Assembly (NCBI RefSeq): GCF_031127875.1
Contig: NZ_JARXIA010000022.1
Span: forward strand, 1 to 64,000
DNA length: 64,000 nt
Reading direction: 5' to 3'
Source of the DNA: Pelagicoccus sp. SDUM812005
GTDB lineage: Bacteria; Verrucomicrobiota; Verrucomicrobiia; Opitutales; Opitutaceae
Shown here piece after piece: positions 1 through 8,737 of the stretch (positions are counted from its first letter, which is position 1; the number at the start of each line of letters is the position of its first letter). The position numbers and the translations under genes are program-made. The notes below the pieces were generated by a model. The model made no database searches, was not told where the DNA came from, and saw only the letters and a program-made list of their open reading frames with translations.

Positions 1-35
1 CTGCTTCTTCGACGTGGGAGTGGTAGTTTTCTGCT

Positions 36-266
36 TCATACACGGGAACCGTTAGCGTGATCGCTCACGACTGACAACTGCTCCCATGTCATCTTGTCCT
101 GCAAAAATCCCTCCGACTCCAAGGTCTTAACGATCCGCAAGGCGCTGGTGCGGGGAAGCTGCAAGGCCTCCGCCAGCTCCGTGACACTCTTCTCTCCGTC
201 CTGCTCGCCCAGATAGAGCAACAAGCGACAAGCATTGCGTAAGTTTGGAATATTGTACTCAGCCAT
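36..266 (-). pseudogene. IclR-type HTH fragment, probably broken regulator gene
   Basis: The 76-residue reading frame holds a clear winged-helix HTH of the IclR kind at about residues 5-55 (NLRNACRLL, then SVTELAEALQLPRTSALRIV, then a second helix ending in EGFLQ). IclR regulators run to about 250 residues, with an effector domain after the HTH. Here the frame stops about 20 residues after the HTH, where the wing should lead into that domain. Just left of the stop another frame on the same strand reads plausibly as protein (VPVYEAENYHSHVEEA) to the window edge, so a frameshift, a deletion or an unrelated neighbouring gene is possible. It lies upstream of nothing obvious; the gene to its right is transcribed towards it. 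A genuine short HTH protein cannot be excluded. Confidence 0.4.
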
Positions 267-370
267 CCCCCAAACTATGGGCCCCGCACCCCGCTCAAGA
301 ACAGCAAATTCTCATTCGAACAAGCCGTTCAGAAGTGAATCCGTCTGCCATCACGCCGCTTTCCTTTCCC

Positions 371-1417
371 TCAAGCATTCGTTTCACGAAACAGTTTACG
401 GCGCGCCTTCCTCAGCAAAGCCACCGTAAGCCTCGTTCCTTCGTCTTCCGACAAGCGCTCGCCTTCGTACTCCGCGCTAGCTAGCCCGCGAAATCCTCCC
501 TGCAACGCCGTTCGCAAGCACAGCTCGAAGTCCACCTTTGGCTCGTTTCCATCGGAATCGAAATCGTAGGACTTGGCGCTCACCGCTCTCGTATAAGGCG
601 CCAAATCGAGCATTCCTTGCAACGTATCGTAACGGCGTTCCGGCACATGCCCCCAGCCGCCCATGAAGAAGTTGTCGAAATCCGTAAAGGCGCCCAGTCG
701 AGGATGCTCCGCCATTTCCAGCAACATCGCCAGCCATGCCGCGTTGCTGCTGGGATGCCCATGGTTCTCGACCAGCACATGCAACCCCCTGGATTCAGCA
801 GCCTCCCCTAAGGCACGCAGGCTTTCCGCAGCATTTCGACAAAGCTGCAGGTAACTTCCGTCACCATAGGCGTTCACGCGCAAGAAACGACACTCCAGCG
901 ACGCTGCCGTATCCATCCACTGAATATGGTTCTGAACAGCCTTCCTACGTTCGACAGGATCGCTAGCTCCAATCTTGCCCAGCTCATCGCACATCAAGAC
1001 GCCGAAGCGAACGCCTTCTCCATCCGCCCGCTTCTTGAACTCAGCCAACCAGGCCGCATCGTCGCCACGCCCAAACCAAAGAATATTGACCAGGTCCACG
1101 ACCGAAACCTCCAACTCCCGCGCTTTGACCACGACGTCGCGAGGATCCAAATCTCCCTTCAGCACCGCGTCCGGATCGCTGCGCAAGGTTTTCAAAAACC
1201 ACCCATAGTCGTCGCGAGCGTTTCCAAAAATGGCTCGGTGGTAGCACCACTGCGACAAGGATATCTCGAAGAGGTCCTCCGGCTTGTCCGGAGCCGCAAG
1301 CGCCTTCGCGTTCTCCGGCGTGCCCGCTTTGGCACTGACGTGGCTGCCAAGCAGCGTTCCTGCAGCCAATGCCGCGCTTCGCGTGAGAAAGGTTTTCCGG
1401 TTCATGGTCATAGGCAT
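371..1417 (-). CDS. Secreted sugar-phosphate-isomerase-like TIM-barrel protein
   Basis: This 348-residue protein begins with a twin-arginine-like or Sec signal (RKTFLTRSAALAAGTLL) and then shows the xylose-isomerase-like TIM-barrel pattern: an early SLSQWCYH strand, VVDLVNILWFG, LRVNAYGDG, VLVENHGHPS, FTDFDNF and a final ASAEYEGE. The glutamate, histidine and aspartate of those strands are the usual metal and sugar ligands of the fold. Several starts are possible within the first five codons (M1, M3, M5). It follows the sulfatase by 12 bp and is the last gene of a three-gene operon with the sulfatase and the phosphoesterase, so a role in handling a sugar released by desulfation is likely. The substrate cannot be read from the sequence. 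Confidence 0.8.
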   Translation of the reverse strand: MPMTMNRKTFLTRSAALAAGTLLGSHVSAKAGTPENAKALAAPDKPEDLFEISLSQWCYHRAIFGNARDDYGWFLKTLRSDPDAVLKGDLDPRDVVVKARELEVSVVDLVNILWFGRGDDAAWLAEFKKRADGEGVRFGVLMCDELGKIGASDPVERRKAVQNHIQWMDTAASLECRFLRVNAYGDGSYLQLCRNAAESLRALGEAAESRGLHVLVENHGHPSSNAAWLAMLLEMAEHPRLGAFTDFDNFFMGGWGHVPERRYDTLQGMLDLAPYTRAVSAKSYDFDSDGNEPKVDFELCLRTALQGGFRGLASAEYEGERLSEDEGTRLTVALLRKARRKLFRETNA

Positions 1418-1429
1418 TGGGATAAGGGG

Positions 1430-3181
1430 TTAGCGACGACTCGCGACCAACCAGCGCAATGTCGCAATCTGCTCATCCACTCCTACCCCGGCGGCGCTAA
1501 GCCTCAAGCCTATCCGAGTAACATCTGGCGCTACCTGATGAGTCCCGAACTCAAGACTCCCCGCTCGCGCTTGCGAAGTGGCCACATGCTTCCCGTCCAT
1601 CAACAGGTCTAGCGCAACGCCATCCGCGCACTCCAGCGAGACCGCCATCTCGTAGACGCCCGCCGCCGGCACCTGTACCGCCCAATCGATGCCTGCTCCA
1701 ACTCCTGACCAATCGTGACTGTAGTGGCTACCCTGCCGCAAGCTTCCATGAATCGCAGCCGGGGCGCACCCGTGCAAGCGGAGCGAGCGGCCGGCATCCC
1801 TAGGCAATGGATACACCGGAAGGGCGTAGCTCGCTGGATTTTTCAACACCTTTTCCGTCCACCACTCCTCCAGACTCTTCTTTATATCATGCGCTCGTTC
1901 GGGCTCCGACGCAGCCAGGTTTCGCAACTCCTGTGGGTCGTCAACCACCTGATAGAGCTCTTCTCGCCCGTAGCCCTGAACCCATTTGTAATCTCCCAGC
2001 CGAGCGGACAACACCTGTTCTTCGAAGGCCATTACTTGCTTGTCCTGCAAGTAATCGTATAGCCGCGTCCGCTTTGGCCAAATGGCTTCGTGATTCGCGT
2101 ACACGCGTAGCTTGGGTTCGTAGTGATGCTTTCCATACAATCGATCCACGATACTCGTGCCATCGGGATCGAGTCCTTCTGGAGCCACACCCGCAATATC
2201 CAAAAGCGTCGGAACAATATCCGTTACGTCGCCTTCGAGACCGTCCCGACGAGCTGGAAAACGATCTCCAAACCGAACGAAGCTCGGAACGCGATGTCCT
2301 CCCTCGTACAGGTTTCCCTTCATCCCCTTCAGGCCAGAGGGATTCCGGCGCCGCATTTCCTCATCGCTGAGGTGCGGGACGTTCATGGGATTTCCGATCG
2401 GTCCATTGTCTCCCATAAACCAGATCAAGGTATTGTCGCGTAGCCCCATAGCGTCTATCGCATCGAGCAAACGCCCCACCTCCCTATCGAGGTGCTCGAC
2501 CATCGCGCAGAGGCGGGCATAGGATTCGGAAAGCCCTCTAGCCTTGTATCCGTCAACCAATGACTGGGGAGCGTAATAAGGCTCATGCGGATACGGGTGA
2601 GCCAGGTACAAAAAGAAAGGGCCCTCCTTGTTCTCGGAAATCCAATCGATGGCACGGTCCGTCAGGTACTCGGCTGTCCAGCCCTTGGGACGCAGTTCGG
2701 TACCATTGTGATCGATGACGGGATCGGTATGCTCGTAGAGACGATCCGTGATCGACCAAGTCGCATCGAAACCGCGATTGTAGGGCAAGTAGGCATCCGT
2801 CTTACCAAGGTGCCACTTGCCTAGCATCGCCGTGGCGTAACCGCTCTCGCGGAGGACCTCAGCCACCGTTTTCTCCGACAAGTCCAAATAATCGCGGCCG
2901 CCATGCACGCCCCAAACCCCGGCTCTCAAGAACTGTTTGCCCGTCATGAGCGAAGCTCGAGTGGGCGAGCAAACAGGAGCGGAATGGAAGTCGTCGAAAC
3001 GCACCCCCTCCGCAGCAAAAGCGTCCAACCGCGGCGTCTTCATGTCTGCGGCGCCGTGCGAGGAAATATCGCCATACCCCTGGTCGTCGGAAAGGATGAA
3101 AATGATATTGGGTCGACCACCAGCAGCAAGCAGTTGCTGTATTGCAATCGTAAATACAAATATGAGAATTAGTTTCTTCAT
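1430..3181 (-). CDS. Secreted type I sulfatase (arylsulfatase family)
   Basis: This 583-residue enzyme has a signal peptide (residues 1-20) and then the alkaline-phosphatase-fold sulfatase core starting RPNIIFILSDDQGYGD, where D32 and D33 are metal ligands. The sulfatase signature is complete: C71-S-P-T-R in CSPTRASLMTG, the cysteine that is converted to formylglycine. Later family marks are GKWHLG, the YLAHPYPHEPYY strand and the GDNGP metal site. A C-terminal beta-rich region of about 130 residues after the catalytic domain may be a carbohydrate-binding or Ig-like add-on. The start is 3 bp after the phosphoesterase stop, so the two are co-transcribed. It probably removes sulfate esters from a polysaccharide or oligosaccharide in the periplasm or outside. 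No anaerobic or FGE-type maturase is in the window. Confidence 0.92.
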   Translation of the reverse strand: MKKLILIFVFTIAIQQLLAAGGRPNIIFILSDDQGYGDISSHGAADMKTPRLDAFAAEGVRFDDFHSAPVCSPTRASLMTGKQFLRAGVWGVHGGRDYLDLSEKTVAEVLRESGYATAMLGKWHLGKTDAYLPYNRGFDATWSITDRLYEHTDPVIDHNGTELRPKGWTAEYLTDRAIDWISENKEGPFFLYLAHPYPHEPYYAPQSLVDGYKARGLSESYARLCAMVEHLDREVGRLLDAIDAMGLRDNTLIWFMGDNGPIGNPMNVPHLSDEEMRRRNPSGLKGMKGNLYEGGHRVPSFVRFGDRFPARRDGLEGDVTDIVPTLLDIAGVAPEGLDPDGTSIVDRLYGKHHYEPKLRVYANHEAIWPKRTRLYDYLQDKQVMAFEEQVLSARLGDYKWVQGYGREELYQVVDDPQELRNLAASEPERAHDIKKSLEEWWTEKVLKNPASYALPVYPLPRDAGRSLRLHGCAPAAIHGSLRQGSHYSHDWSGVGAGIDWAVQVPAAGVYEMAVSLECADGVALDLLMDGKHVATSQARAGSLEFGTHQVAPDVTRIGLRLSAAGVGVDEQIATLRWLVASRR

Positions 3182-3184
3182 GGC

Positions 3185-4897
3185 CTATGGGATTATAAAG
3201 GTTCCACTCCCTTCGAAATCCTCCTCAGATCCCCATTCGGGTTTCCAATAGAGTCGCGAGGGTTTCTGGTTCTCGCTCCAATCGTGATCGAGGTAACGAA
3301 GGTTGAATCGCACTTGGGAGCTATCTGCGGCGAGACCGATTTCATCGAACGGGATCTCGATCTGAAAAATAAGTTTCCCTTGCCAGTTGAGAAGCGACGC
3401 GGCCCCTGTGTAGCCTTTAGGAGCCAGAAGCTCCCCCTGCTCCGTTGGCACGAAATCAAAAACCTTAGCACCCGAGCCAGCGTCGAAGTACAGACGCAGG
3501 CGGTCGCTCAATTCTCCGGGCAGGAACAAGTGCACGTCATCTTCAACCTCGGCTCGAAGCACCAAACGGTCGACGAGACTACTCAACGAGAAATGCAACA
3601 AGCAGTCCTCGGGACCATGCCAATCCCATCCCTGGGTCAAATATCCAGGAGGATCCAGAGCTTCGTAGTCTCGGCGGGCCGAGTCGTCTCGCAGCATTCG
3701 CCGCTGCCAATCGATTCTCCACTGCTTGCGGGTCGGCAAGCCCAGCTCAGACACCGTACCGCGCCCGTAAGTCCCCACGATCTCCACGAACACCGGCGGC
3801 AAGCGGTCCAAGTACACCGCCCCGCCATTGCTCGCGCTTATGCTGAATGGGACGTCAACCGTTTCGCCCTTACCCAAGGAAACCGCAGCCCGATCGCATT
3901 GAAAGCGTACTCCCTCGATTTCGGGGAAACGTATTTCCACATCCAATACAGACTGATCCGGATTCTCGATGGTCACCCTCCCCTCCAACGAAGCGACATA
4001 GGGTCGCGAACTCACCGAGGCGGCGACCTGGACAAAGTCTCCCGAACGCAAGGTTTCCACGCGAGCGCGGTTCTCCTCGTTGACCACATCCTTTTCCACG
4101 AAGCCGTCTAGGCTCAGGTGCGTTATTTTGGGACCGCTTTCCGTAAGGACCACATGGGTAATGTGATCGAATTCGCCAAACTCCGCCCCGCGCAGGTAGC
4201 TCCCTCCGCCAGCCGTACCTAGGATCAGGCGCTCGTTTCCCGAACCGTCCGCTTCGTAGTAATAATTGTGATGGTGTCCCGAAAAAAGCGTGTACGTCCG
4301 TCCTCGCAGCGCCTTCTCGACGACCTCGAAGCCCTCCTTGTTTCCATAAGACCAAAGCGGACGGTGCATGAAGAGAAAGGTCCAACGCACGTCGGGATGC
4401 TCCGCCAGAGCCTTCGCAAAATAGACGCCCTGCTCGGCAGAGATCCCAGACCTTCCCCCGTCCTCCGTGTGCAGGACAAGAAACAAGGCCCCTTTGTATT
4501 GAAAATGATAGTACGGTTGCCCGAGGCGTTCACGCCATTGCTCCTCCATCCACTCGTTGCTGATGTCGTGATTTCCAGGAACGTAATAAAAGGGCATATC
4601 TAGAGTATCCACCATTTGGTCGAACTCCTTCCATTGGGAATCCAACAGCTGAGGATCCAAGGTGTATCCATCGATCAGATCTCCTACCGAAAGGAGAAAC
4701 TCCGGATGCATCAAGTTCGCCTTCCGCAATGCCTCCCTGAAGACACCGGCTCGCATGCCACCGGTCCGATCGGGCATGACGACGAAACGAATATCCTGAT
4801 CGGACGCGCTAGGCGCTCTGGATACAGGAAGGCCTTGCCCGAAACAAAGTCCGGCAAACAGCAAGAAAACAGTTAAGCAAAGAAAGAGACGGAGCAT
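3185..4897 (-). CDS. Secreted calcineurin-like metallophosphoesterase
   Basis: The start at 4897 is preferred over one 45 bp upstream because it puts a signal peptide (MLRLFLCLTVFLLFAGLCFG) at the N-terminus and has AGGA about 8 bases before it. The product is 570 residues. Metallophosphoesterase blocks are present in order: MPDRTGG (the first block, normally D-x-H, here D-R-T), SVGDLIDG, PGNHD, FLFMHRPLW and FSGHHHN. The second half is beta-rich and probably non-catalytic (Ig-like, then a domain resembling sugar-binding modules). It is the first gene of the operon with the sulfatase and TIM-barrel gene, separated from the TonB receptor by a terminator. It may hydrolyse phosphoesters on the same sulfated substrate, but this is inference. 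Confidence 0.85.
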   Translation of the reverse strand: MLRLFLCLTVFLLFAGLCFGQGLPVSRAPSASDQDIRFVVMPDRTGGMRAGVFREALRKANLMHPEFLLSVGDLIDGYTLDPQLLDSQWKEFDQMVDTLDMPFYYVPGNHDISNEWMEEQWRERLGQPYYHFQYKGALFLVLHTEDGGRSGISAEQGVYFAKALAEHPDVRWTFLFMHRPLWSYGNKEGFEVVEKALRGRTYTLFSGHHHNYYYEADGSGNERLILGTAGGGSYLRGAEFGEFDHITHVVLTESGPKITHLSLDGFVEKDVVNEENRARVETLRSGDFVQVAASVSSRPYVASLEGRVTIENPDQSVLDVEIRFPEIEGVRFQCDRAAVSLGKGETVDVPFSISASNGGAVYLDRLPPVFVEIVGTYGRGTVSELGLPTRKQWRIDWQRRMLRDDSARRDYEALDPPGYLTQGWDWHGPEDCLLHFSLSSLVDRLVLRAEVEDDVHLFLPGELSDRLRLYFDAGSGAKVFDFVPTEQGELLAPKGYTGAASLLNWQGKLIFQIEIPFDEIGLAADSSQVRFNLRYLDHDWSENQKPSRLYWKPEWGSEEDFEGSGTFIIP

Positions 4898-4944
4898 AGA
4901 ACAGATCCTAACCGACTCGTCGGCATTTTGTCGAATTTCCAAGG

Positions 4945-4980
4945 AATAAAGAAGACGCCGCGCCTTTCGACGCGGCGTCC
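4945..4980 (-). terminator. Intrinsic terminator after the TonB receptor gene
   Basis: Read on the minus strand, a 9-bp GC stem (GACGCCGCG at 4979-4971 pairing with CGCGGCGTC at 4962-4954) closes an 8-base loop and is followed by TTCTTTATT. It lies between the receptor stop at 5004 and the phosphoesterase start at 4897, so the sulfatase operon is likely to have its own promoter. Confidence 0.75.
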
Positions 4981-5003
4981 GCTACCGCTTTGATACAAGC
5001 GAA

Positions 5004-8000
5004 CTAAAACTCAAAGCTGTTGGTTAGAGTGAACAATCGTTTCGGAGCGATACGGGCTCCAGCCATGCCACCGTCCGGATTGCGGGTAAGTTCGATCAGA
5101 TCGTCGCCAGCGAGGACATCCTTCACGTTGAGTTGAATTCTCCACTGAACGTCTTCGCCGAAAATAGCCTTCTGGTACCCGATCCAGAGATCGAGATGGC
5201 TCTCGGAATCGCCAATATAAGGATTGCTCAGGTCGAAGGACTCGCCATCGGGCGTCGCGATCGGCGGGTATCCGATAGCCAGTTCGTCTTCCCATCGGTA
5301 GCTACCGCCCACGTTGACTCCACTGAACTTGCCCGACTCGAAACGGTAATTGCTGACTATGTTCGCTCGCCATGGACGCAGTTCCGCGACATTGGCCCCG
5401 TCCAGCAAACGCTGCAGCTGCCAGTTGCGGTAGAACGTATTGTTCCACTGCTGCTTGATGCTGCCGCTCCCCGTGCCGTTCCACATGCGGATATCGCCAG
5501 CAGGACCGTTCCAGATTTCGTTGCGAGACTCTACCCATGCCGCCAGGCTTCCGCCGGGGTTGGCGCGGGACGCTTCCGTCTTGGACGCATTGATCATGAT
5601 ATCCCAATTGCTGCGAGGGCGATAGAACAGCTCCATCTCAACCCCTTCCGAACGCGTATCGGAAGTAGCGGTGATGCCCGCTGGCTCGAAGCCGCCGCTG
5701 CTCCACGGATCCCACTGCTTGTTTTGCCACTTGCTATCCGCAGGATTTGCCCAGCCCCAAGCGGCAGCCATCTCCGGCGAAAAGGCGCCGAGCACCGCGT
5801 CGACATGCTGCTGCTGCAAGGCGCGATCCGCCGCAGTCTGTACAAACTCGCCGTCCACGTTGGAACCATAGTTCCAAGACGCCCCCGCGTAATCGGGGTC
5901 TCCGCTCAAGCCCGCCTCGAAGCCCTTGGCCGCTACCCAGGCACGCGACTCGACCGCGCCGATAAACCACTTGGACAATCCCAAGTTGTCGCTCGCGCCC
6001 GCGGCCACCGTTTCATACCAATTGACCTTGAGGCTCAAGCGATCCTCCCAGCCCGAGAGCATGAAACCAACTTCCTTGGTATCTCCACTGGGAGCTCCGA
6101 GGGGATTGCCGAGCGGGTCGATGCGGCCCGCGGCAGGCTGGAAGTTCTCGGAGGTGTTCCAGAAAAGGCTGAAGTTGAAGCCACCCAGCTTTTCCGACCA
6201 CGACTTGGGAGCGTGCACCACAACGCTGTAGGTTTTGGTATCGCCCTTGACGGTCGAGTCAGGATCCTCGCCGAAGGCGTAGAGCGGGGTATTCACTTCC
6301 TTGGTACCCGTTGCCGGATTGTTGGGAGCTTGCACCGACCAGGCCGAAGCCTCGTCACTGCGTAGTCCAATCGTGGGTACGAGCATTCCGTCTAACATCT
6401 TCGCCTGCCAGATGACCGCTTCGGACTCGACTGTGTCCTTGTCCAAACGGGCAGCTCGATAAAGTTGGTTTTCCGCCCCGTGCATGGCGTTGAGCAAACC
6501 GAAGCTCTCGGGAGACCAAACGCCAGCATCGATATCGTACACGGAAACGTATTGAGTCGCATTCGGCGCTTGCGGTACAGAGATCGTAGCGATGTCCAAG
6601 CCATCAGATAGGCTTTTCCCGATCAGCGAATCGCTCAGGTAGCTGACCAGCTGAAGTTCGCGATTGGGATCGATATTCGGCACCAAGCTCAAAGCACTCG
6701 TGTATCCGGTATCCAATCCGTAGAGAGCCCAACTCCTAGAGTCGGACTCGTTCGTCGTCTCCGACAGCAGTCCGGTGAAAGCGTGCTTCCCGAGGAACTT
6801 AGCAAGCATGCCATCCGAGTCCAAATGGTCGCGAAAATCGAACTCGGCGAACGCCGTAAAGCGCTTGTTCTCCCGTTCCGTCGTCAAACCGGTACTGGTG
6901 TAGGTCGTGCGATTGCTGACGAAAGCCCGCCCTACATTCGGATTCGGCTCGCCATTCAGGTAGTGCGTGTTGATGTCGACCTGAATCGCCGCATTGTCGC
7001 CTAGCATGTGCTTATTTTGCCCATCGCTGTAGCTCTGTTTGTTATAAACGAACTCGTAGCCGAGCTTGTTGTCGAGGAAGGTTTGCGAAAGAGCGAAGTT
7101 CGCGACGTCAAAGGAGCGGCGCTCGCGCTTCGTTTCGCCATCCAATAGATTATCATAGAAATTGTAGATACTCGTATCCGTGAGGACGCGGTCGCGGTAG
7201 TCTGCCCGAAACGGAATAGTCTCCCCATTGGGTCCACGGTAGGCGTTCACATATCCATTGTATCCATTAACGGATACCATTCGGGCGAAGTCACGCGGGT
7301 CCGGAGCGTCCGAAGGAAAGTTTACCGCATCGCCTTCGCGCGGAAACGCGCTCACCCCATCAAGCACGAACTGCTCGGCAGAGTCCGGATCCGCGAAGTA
7401 GATGAAGTTCCCGCCATAGAGCTGTCCGATCCAAGGTTCGGCATCGACCACTCCGTCCGGGTAGGCTTCCAGGGGATTGTAAGTGGCCTGGTCCAGCTCC
7501 GTGAACCACGGCGTGATGCGATCCTTCGGCGGCACGACCCGCGGACGGTTCGCCACGATGTCGCCATCCTCATAGCTAGCCTGGATCGAAGTGCTCCAGC
7601 TCTCTCCTTGCAACTTCTTAGGATCGAGCTTGAGCGAAAGGTAAACGCGCTCGTCATCCTCGAAGGCTGGCTTCTGTTGAAACGCTTGCTGATCGTTCAG
7701 GTAAATAAAACGAGCTGCCAACTGGTCTTCGATCAGCACTTGGTTATAGTCGAAAACACCGCGTACCGATCCGTGATTGTCGAGCTTCAGTTCGAAACGG
7801 CCTTCGTCTTCGTAGTGAGCGCGCTTCGTATGCGTATTTATGATACCCGCCGGCGATCCAAGACCGAAAAGGATCGAATTCGGTCCGCGCTGCAACTCCA
7901 CCCGTTCGACATTATAGGAATCCCAAGGAACATCCGTAATAAAAAAATCGCGGGTATTCTCCGCCGCTGCAAGCCCTCGAACACGCGTATTGGTATTCGG

Positions 8001-8381
8001 GCGAAGCTGGGCCGTGCTTTCGTCCAAGGTACTGCCATTGCCCAGACCCGCATAGTTTCCCTGCATGCCGCCTACTTCCGTGCCGGTCGTGTAGACGAGC
8101 AAGGATTCGCTATCGGTCGAGCCCGTATCGCGCAAGAACTCTTCGGTCACCACCGAAATGGCCGAGCCAACATCGCGCAGATCCGTTCGGATACGCGTTC
8201 CCGCTAGCGTACTGGTGGCTCGGTATCCGTCAGTCTTCTCTCCTTCTACCGTGAACGGCGAGAGCTCGAAGATGTCGTCGTCGGATTCTTGCTCTACTTG
8301 GGAATAAACAAAAGGGGACGCTATCGCTAACGCGGCGAAGCAAGTCCCTGTGTATCGTTTGTAGGATATATAGGTTTTCAT
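5004..8381 (-). CDS. TonB-dependent outer-membrane receptor
   Basis: The start at 8381 gives a normal signal peptide (MKTYISYKRYTGTCFAALAIASPFVYS) and a 1125-residue protein; a start 171 bp upstream is possible but has no signal. The mature N-terminus carries ELSPFTVEGEKTDGY, the TonB-interacting ELSPFxV motif common in Opitutia receptors. The plug domain follows at about residues 60-180 (TRIRTDLRDVGSAISVV, VERVELQRGPNSILFGLGSPAGIIN). The rest is a 22-strand-type beta-barrel rich in aromatic strands and ends in LTNSFEF with the typical terminal aromatic. It should import a large ligand, probably the oligosaccharide or glycan fragment acted on by the neighbouring sulfatase operon. No SusD partner is present, in keeping with Verrucomicrobiota. 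It is divergent from a XylR-like regulator. Confidence 0.92.
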   Translation of the reverse strand: MKTYISYKRYTGTCFAALAIASPFVYSQVEQESDDDIFELSPFTVEGEKTDGYRATSTLAGTRIRTDLRDVGSAISVVTEEFLRDTGSTDSESLLVYTTGTEVGGMQGNYAGLGNGSTLDESTAQLRPNTNTRVRGLAAAENTRDFFITDVPWDSYNVERVELQRGPNSILFGLGSPAGIINTHTKRAHYEDEGRFELKLDNHGSVRGVFDYNQVLIEDQLAARFIYLNDQQAFQQKPAFEDDERVYLSLKLDPKKLQGESWSTSIQASYEDGDIVANRPRVVPPKDRITPWFTELDQATYNPLEAYPDGVVDAEPWIGQLYGGNFIYFADPDSAEQFVLDGVSAFPREGDAVNFPSDAPDPRDFARMVSVNGYNGYVNAYRGPNGETIPFRADYRDRVLTDTSIYNFYDNLLDGETKRERRSFDVANFALSQTFLDNKLGYEFVYNKQSYSDGQNKHMLGDNAAIQVDINTHYLNGEPNPNVGRAFVSNRTTYTSTGLTTERENKRFTAFAEFDFRDHLDSDGMLAKFLGKHAFTGLLSETTNESDSRSWALYGLDTGYTSALSLVPNIDPNRELQLVSYLSDSLIGKSLSDGLDIATISVPQAPNATQYVSVYDIDAGVWSPESFGLLNAMHGAENQLYRAARLDKDTVESEAVIWQAKMLDGMLVPTIGLRSDEASAWSVQAPNNPATGTKEVNTPLYAFGEDPDSTVKGDTKTYSVVVHAPKSWSEKLGGFNFSLFWNTSENFQPAAGRIDPLGNPLGAPSGDTKEVGFMLSGWEDRLSLKVNWYETVAAGASDNLGLSKWFIGAVESRAWVAAKGFEAGLSGDPDYAGASWNYGSNVDGEFVQTAADRALQQQHVDAVLGAFSPEMAAAWGWANPADSKWQNKQWDPWSSGGFEPAGITATSDTRSEGVEMELFYRPRSNWDIMINASKTEASRANPGGSLAAWVESRNEIWNGPAGDIRMWNGTGSGSIKQQWNNTFYRNWQLQRLLDGANVAELRPWRANIVSNYRFESGKFSGVNVGGSYRWEDELAIGYPPIATPDGESFDLSNPYIGDSESHLDLWIGYQKAIFGEDVQWRIQLNVKDVLAGDDLIELTRNPDGGMAGARIAPKRLFTLTNSFEF

Positions 8382-8737
8382 AGTTTGGTTTATTGATCGG
8401 GGTAAATCGTCGATCCGTGCCACTGGCGGATGACTAGGAAAATCGTTCCACGGAAAGGTACTTGGCATGGGACACAAAGCAACCGGCCGAAAGCAGCGAC
8501 TCCGGTTTTCGTAACGAATATCAGGATACAGCCTATCCTGAGCTATTTTCACTTGTCAGCTCGATGCGTCCTAGTCGGAGTGAATCATGTGGGTTGCGGG
8601 GGGTTGGGGTTGGATAACAAAGGAAAGCGGCTCGCGATTCCTCGGGAGACGGCCCAATCTTAACCTAATCTCACCGCGATATCCATTTGAACGCTTGTTC
8701 GTAACCGTCGATATTTTACCACCTGACCCAATCCCCC
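8382..8737. promoter_or_regulatory. Divergent control region between TonB receptor and XylR-like regulator
   Basis: This 356-bp gap has no credible gene. Both flanking genes read away from it, so it must carry both promoters. Its clearest element is the inverted repeat at 8521-8541. I could not assign -35/-10 boxes with confidence. Confidence 0.65.
8521..8541. promoter_or_regulatory. Perfect inverted repeat, candidate operator
   Basis: Two 8-base arms, TCAGGATA (8521-8528) and TATCCTGA (8534-8541), are perfect reverse complements separated by CAGCC. The site is 140 bp upstream of the TonB receptor start and 197 bp upstream of the LacI/AraC-type regulator start. Its size and symmetry fit binding by a dimeric regulator, most simply the neighbouring XylR-like protein. 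Confidence 0.5.
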
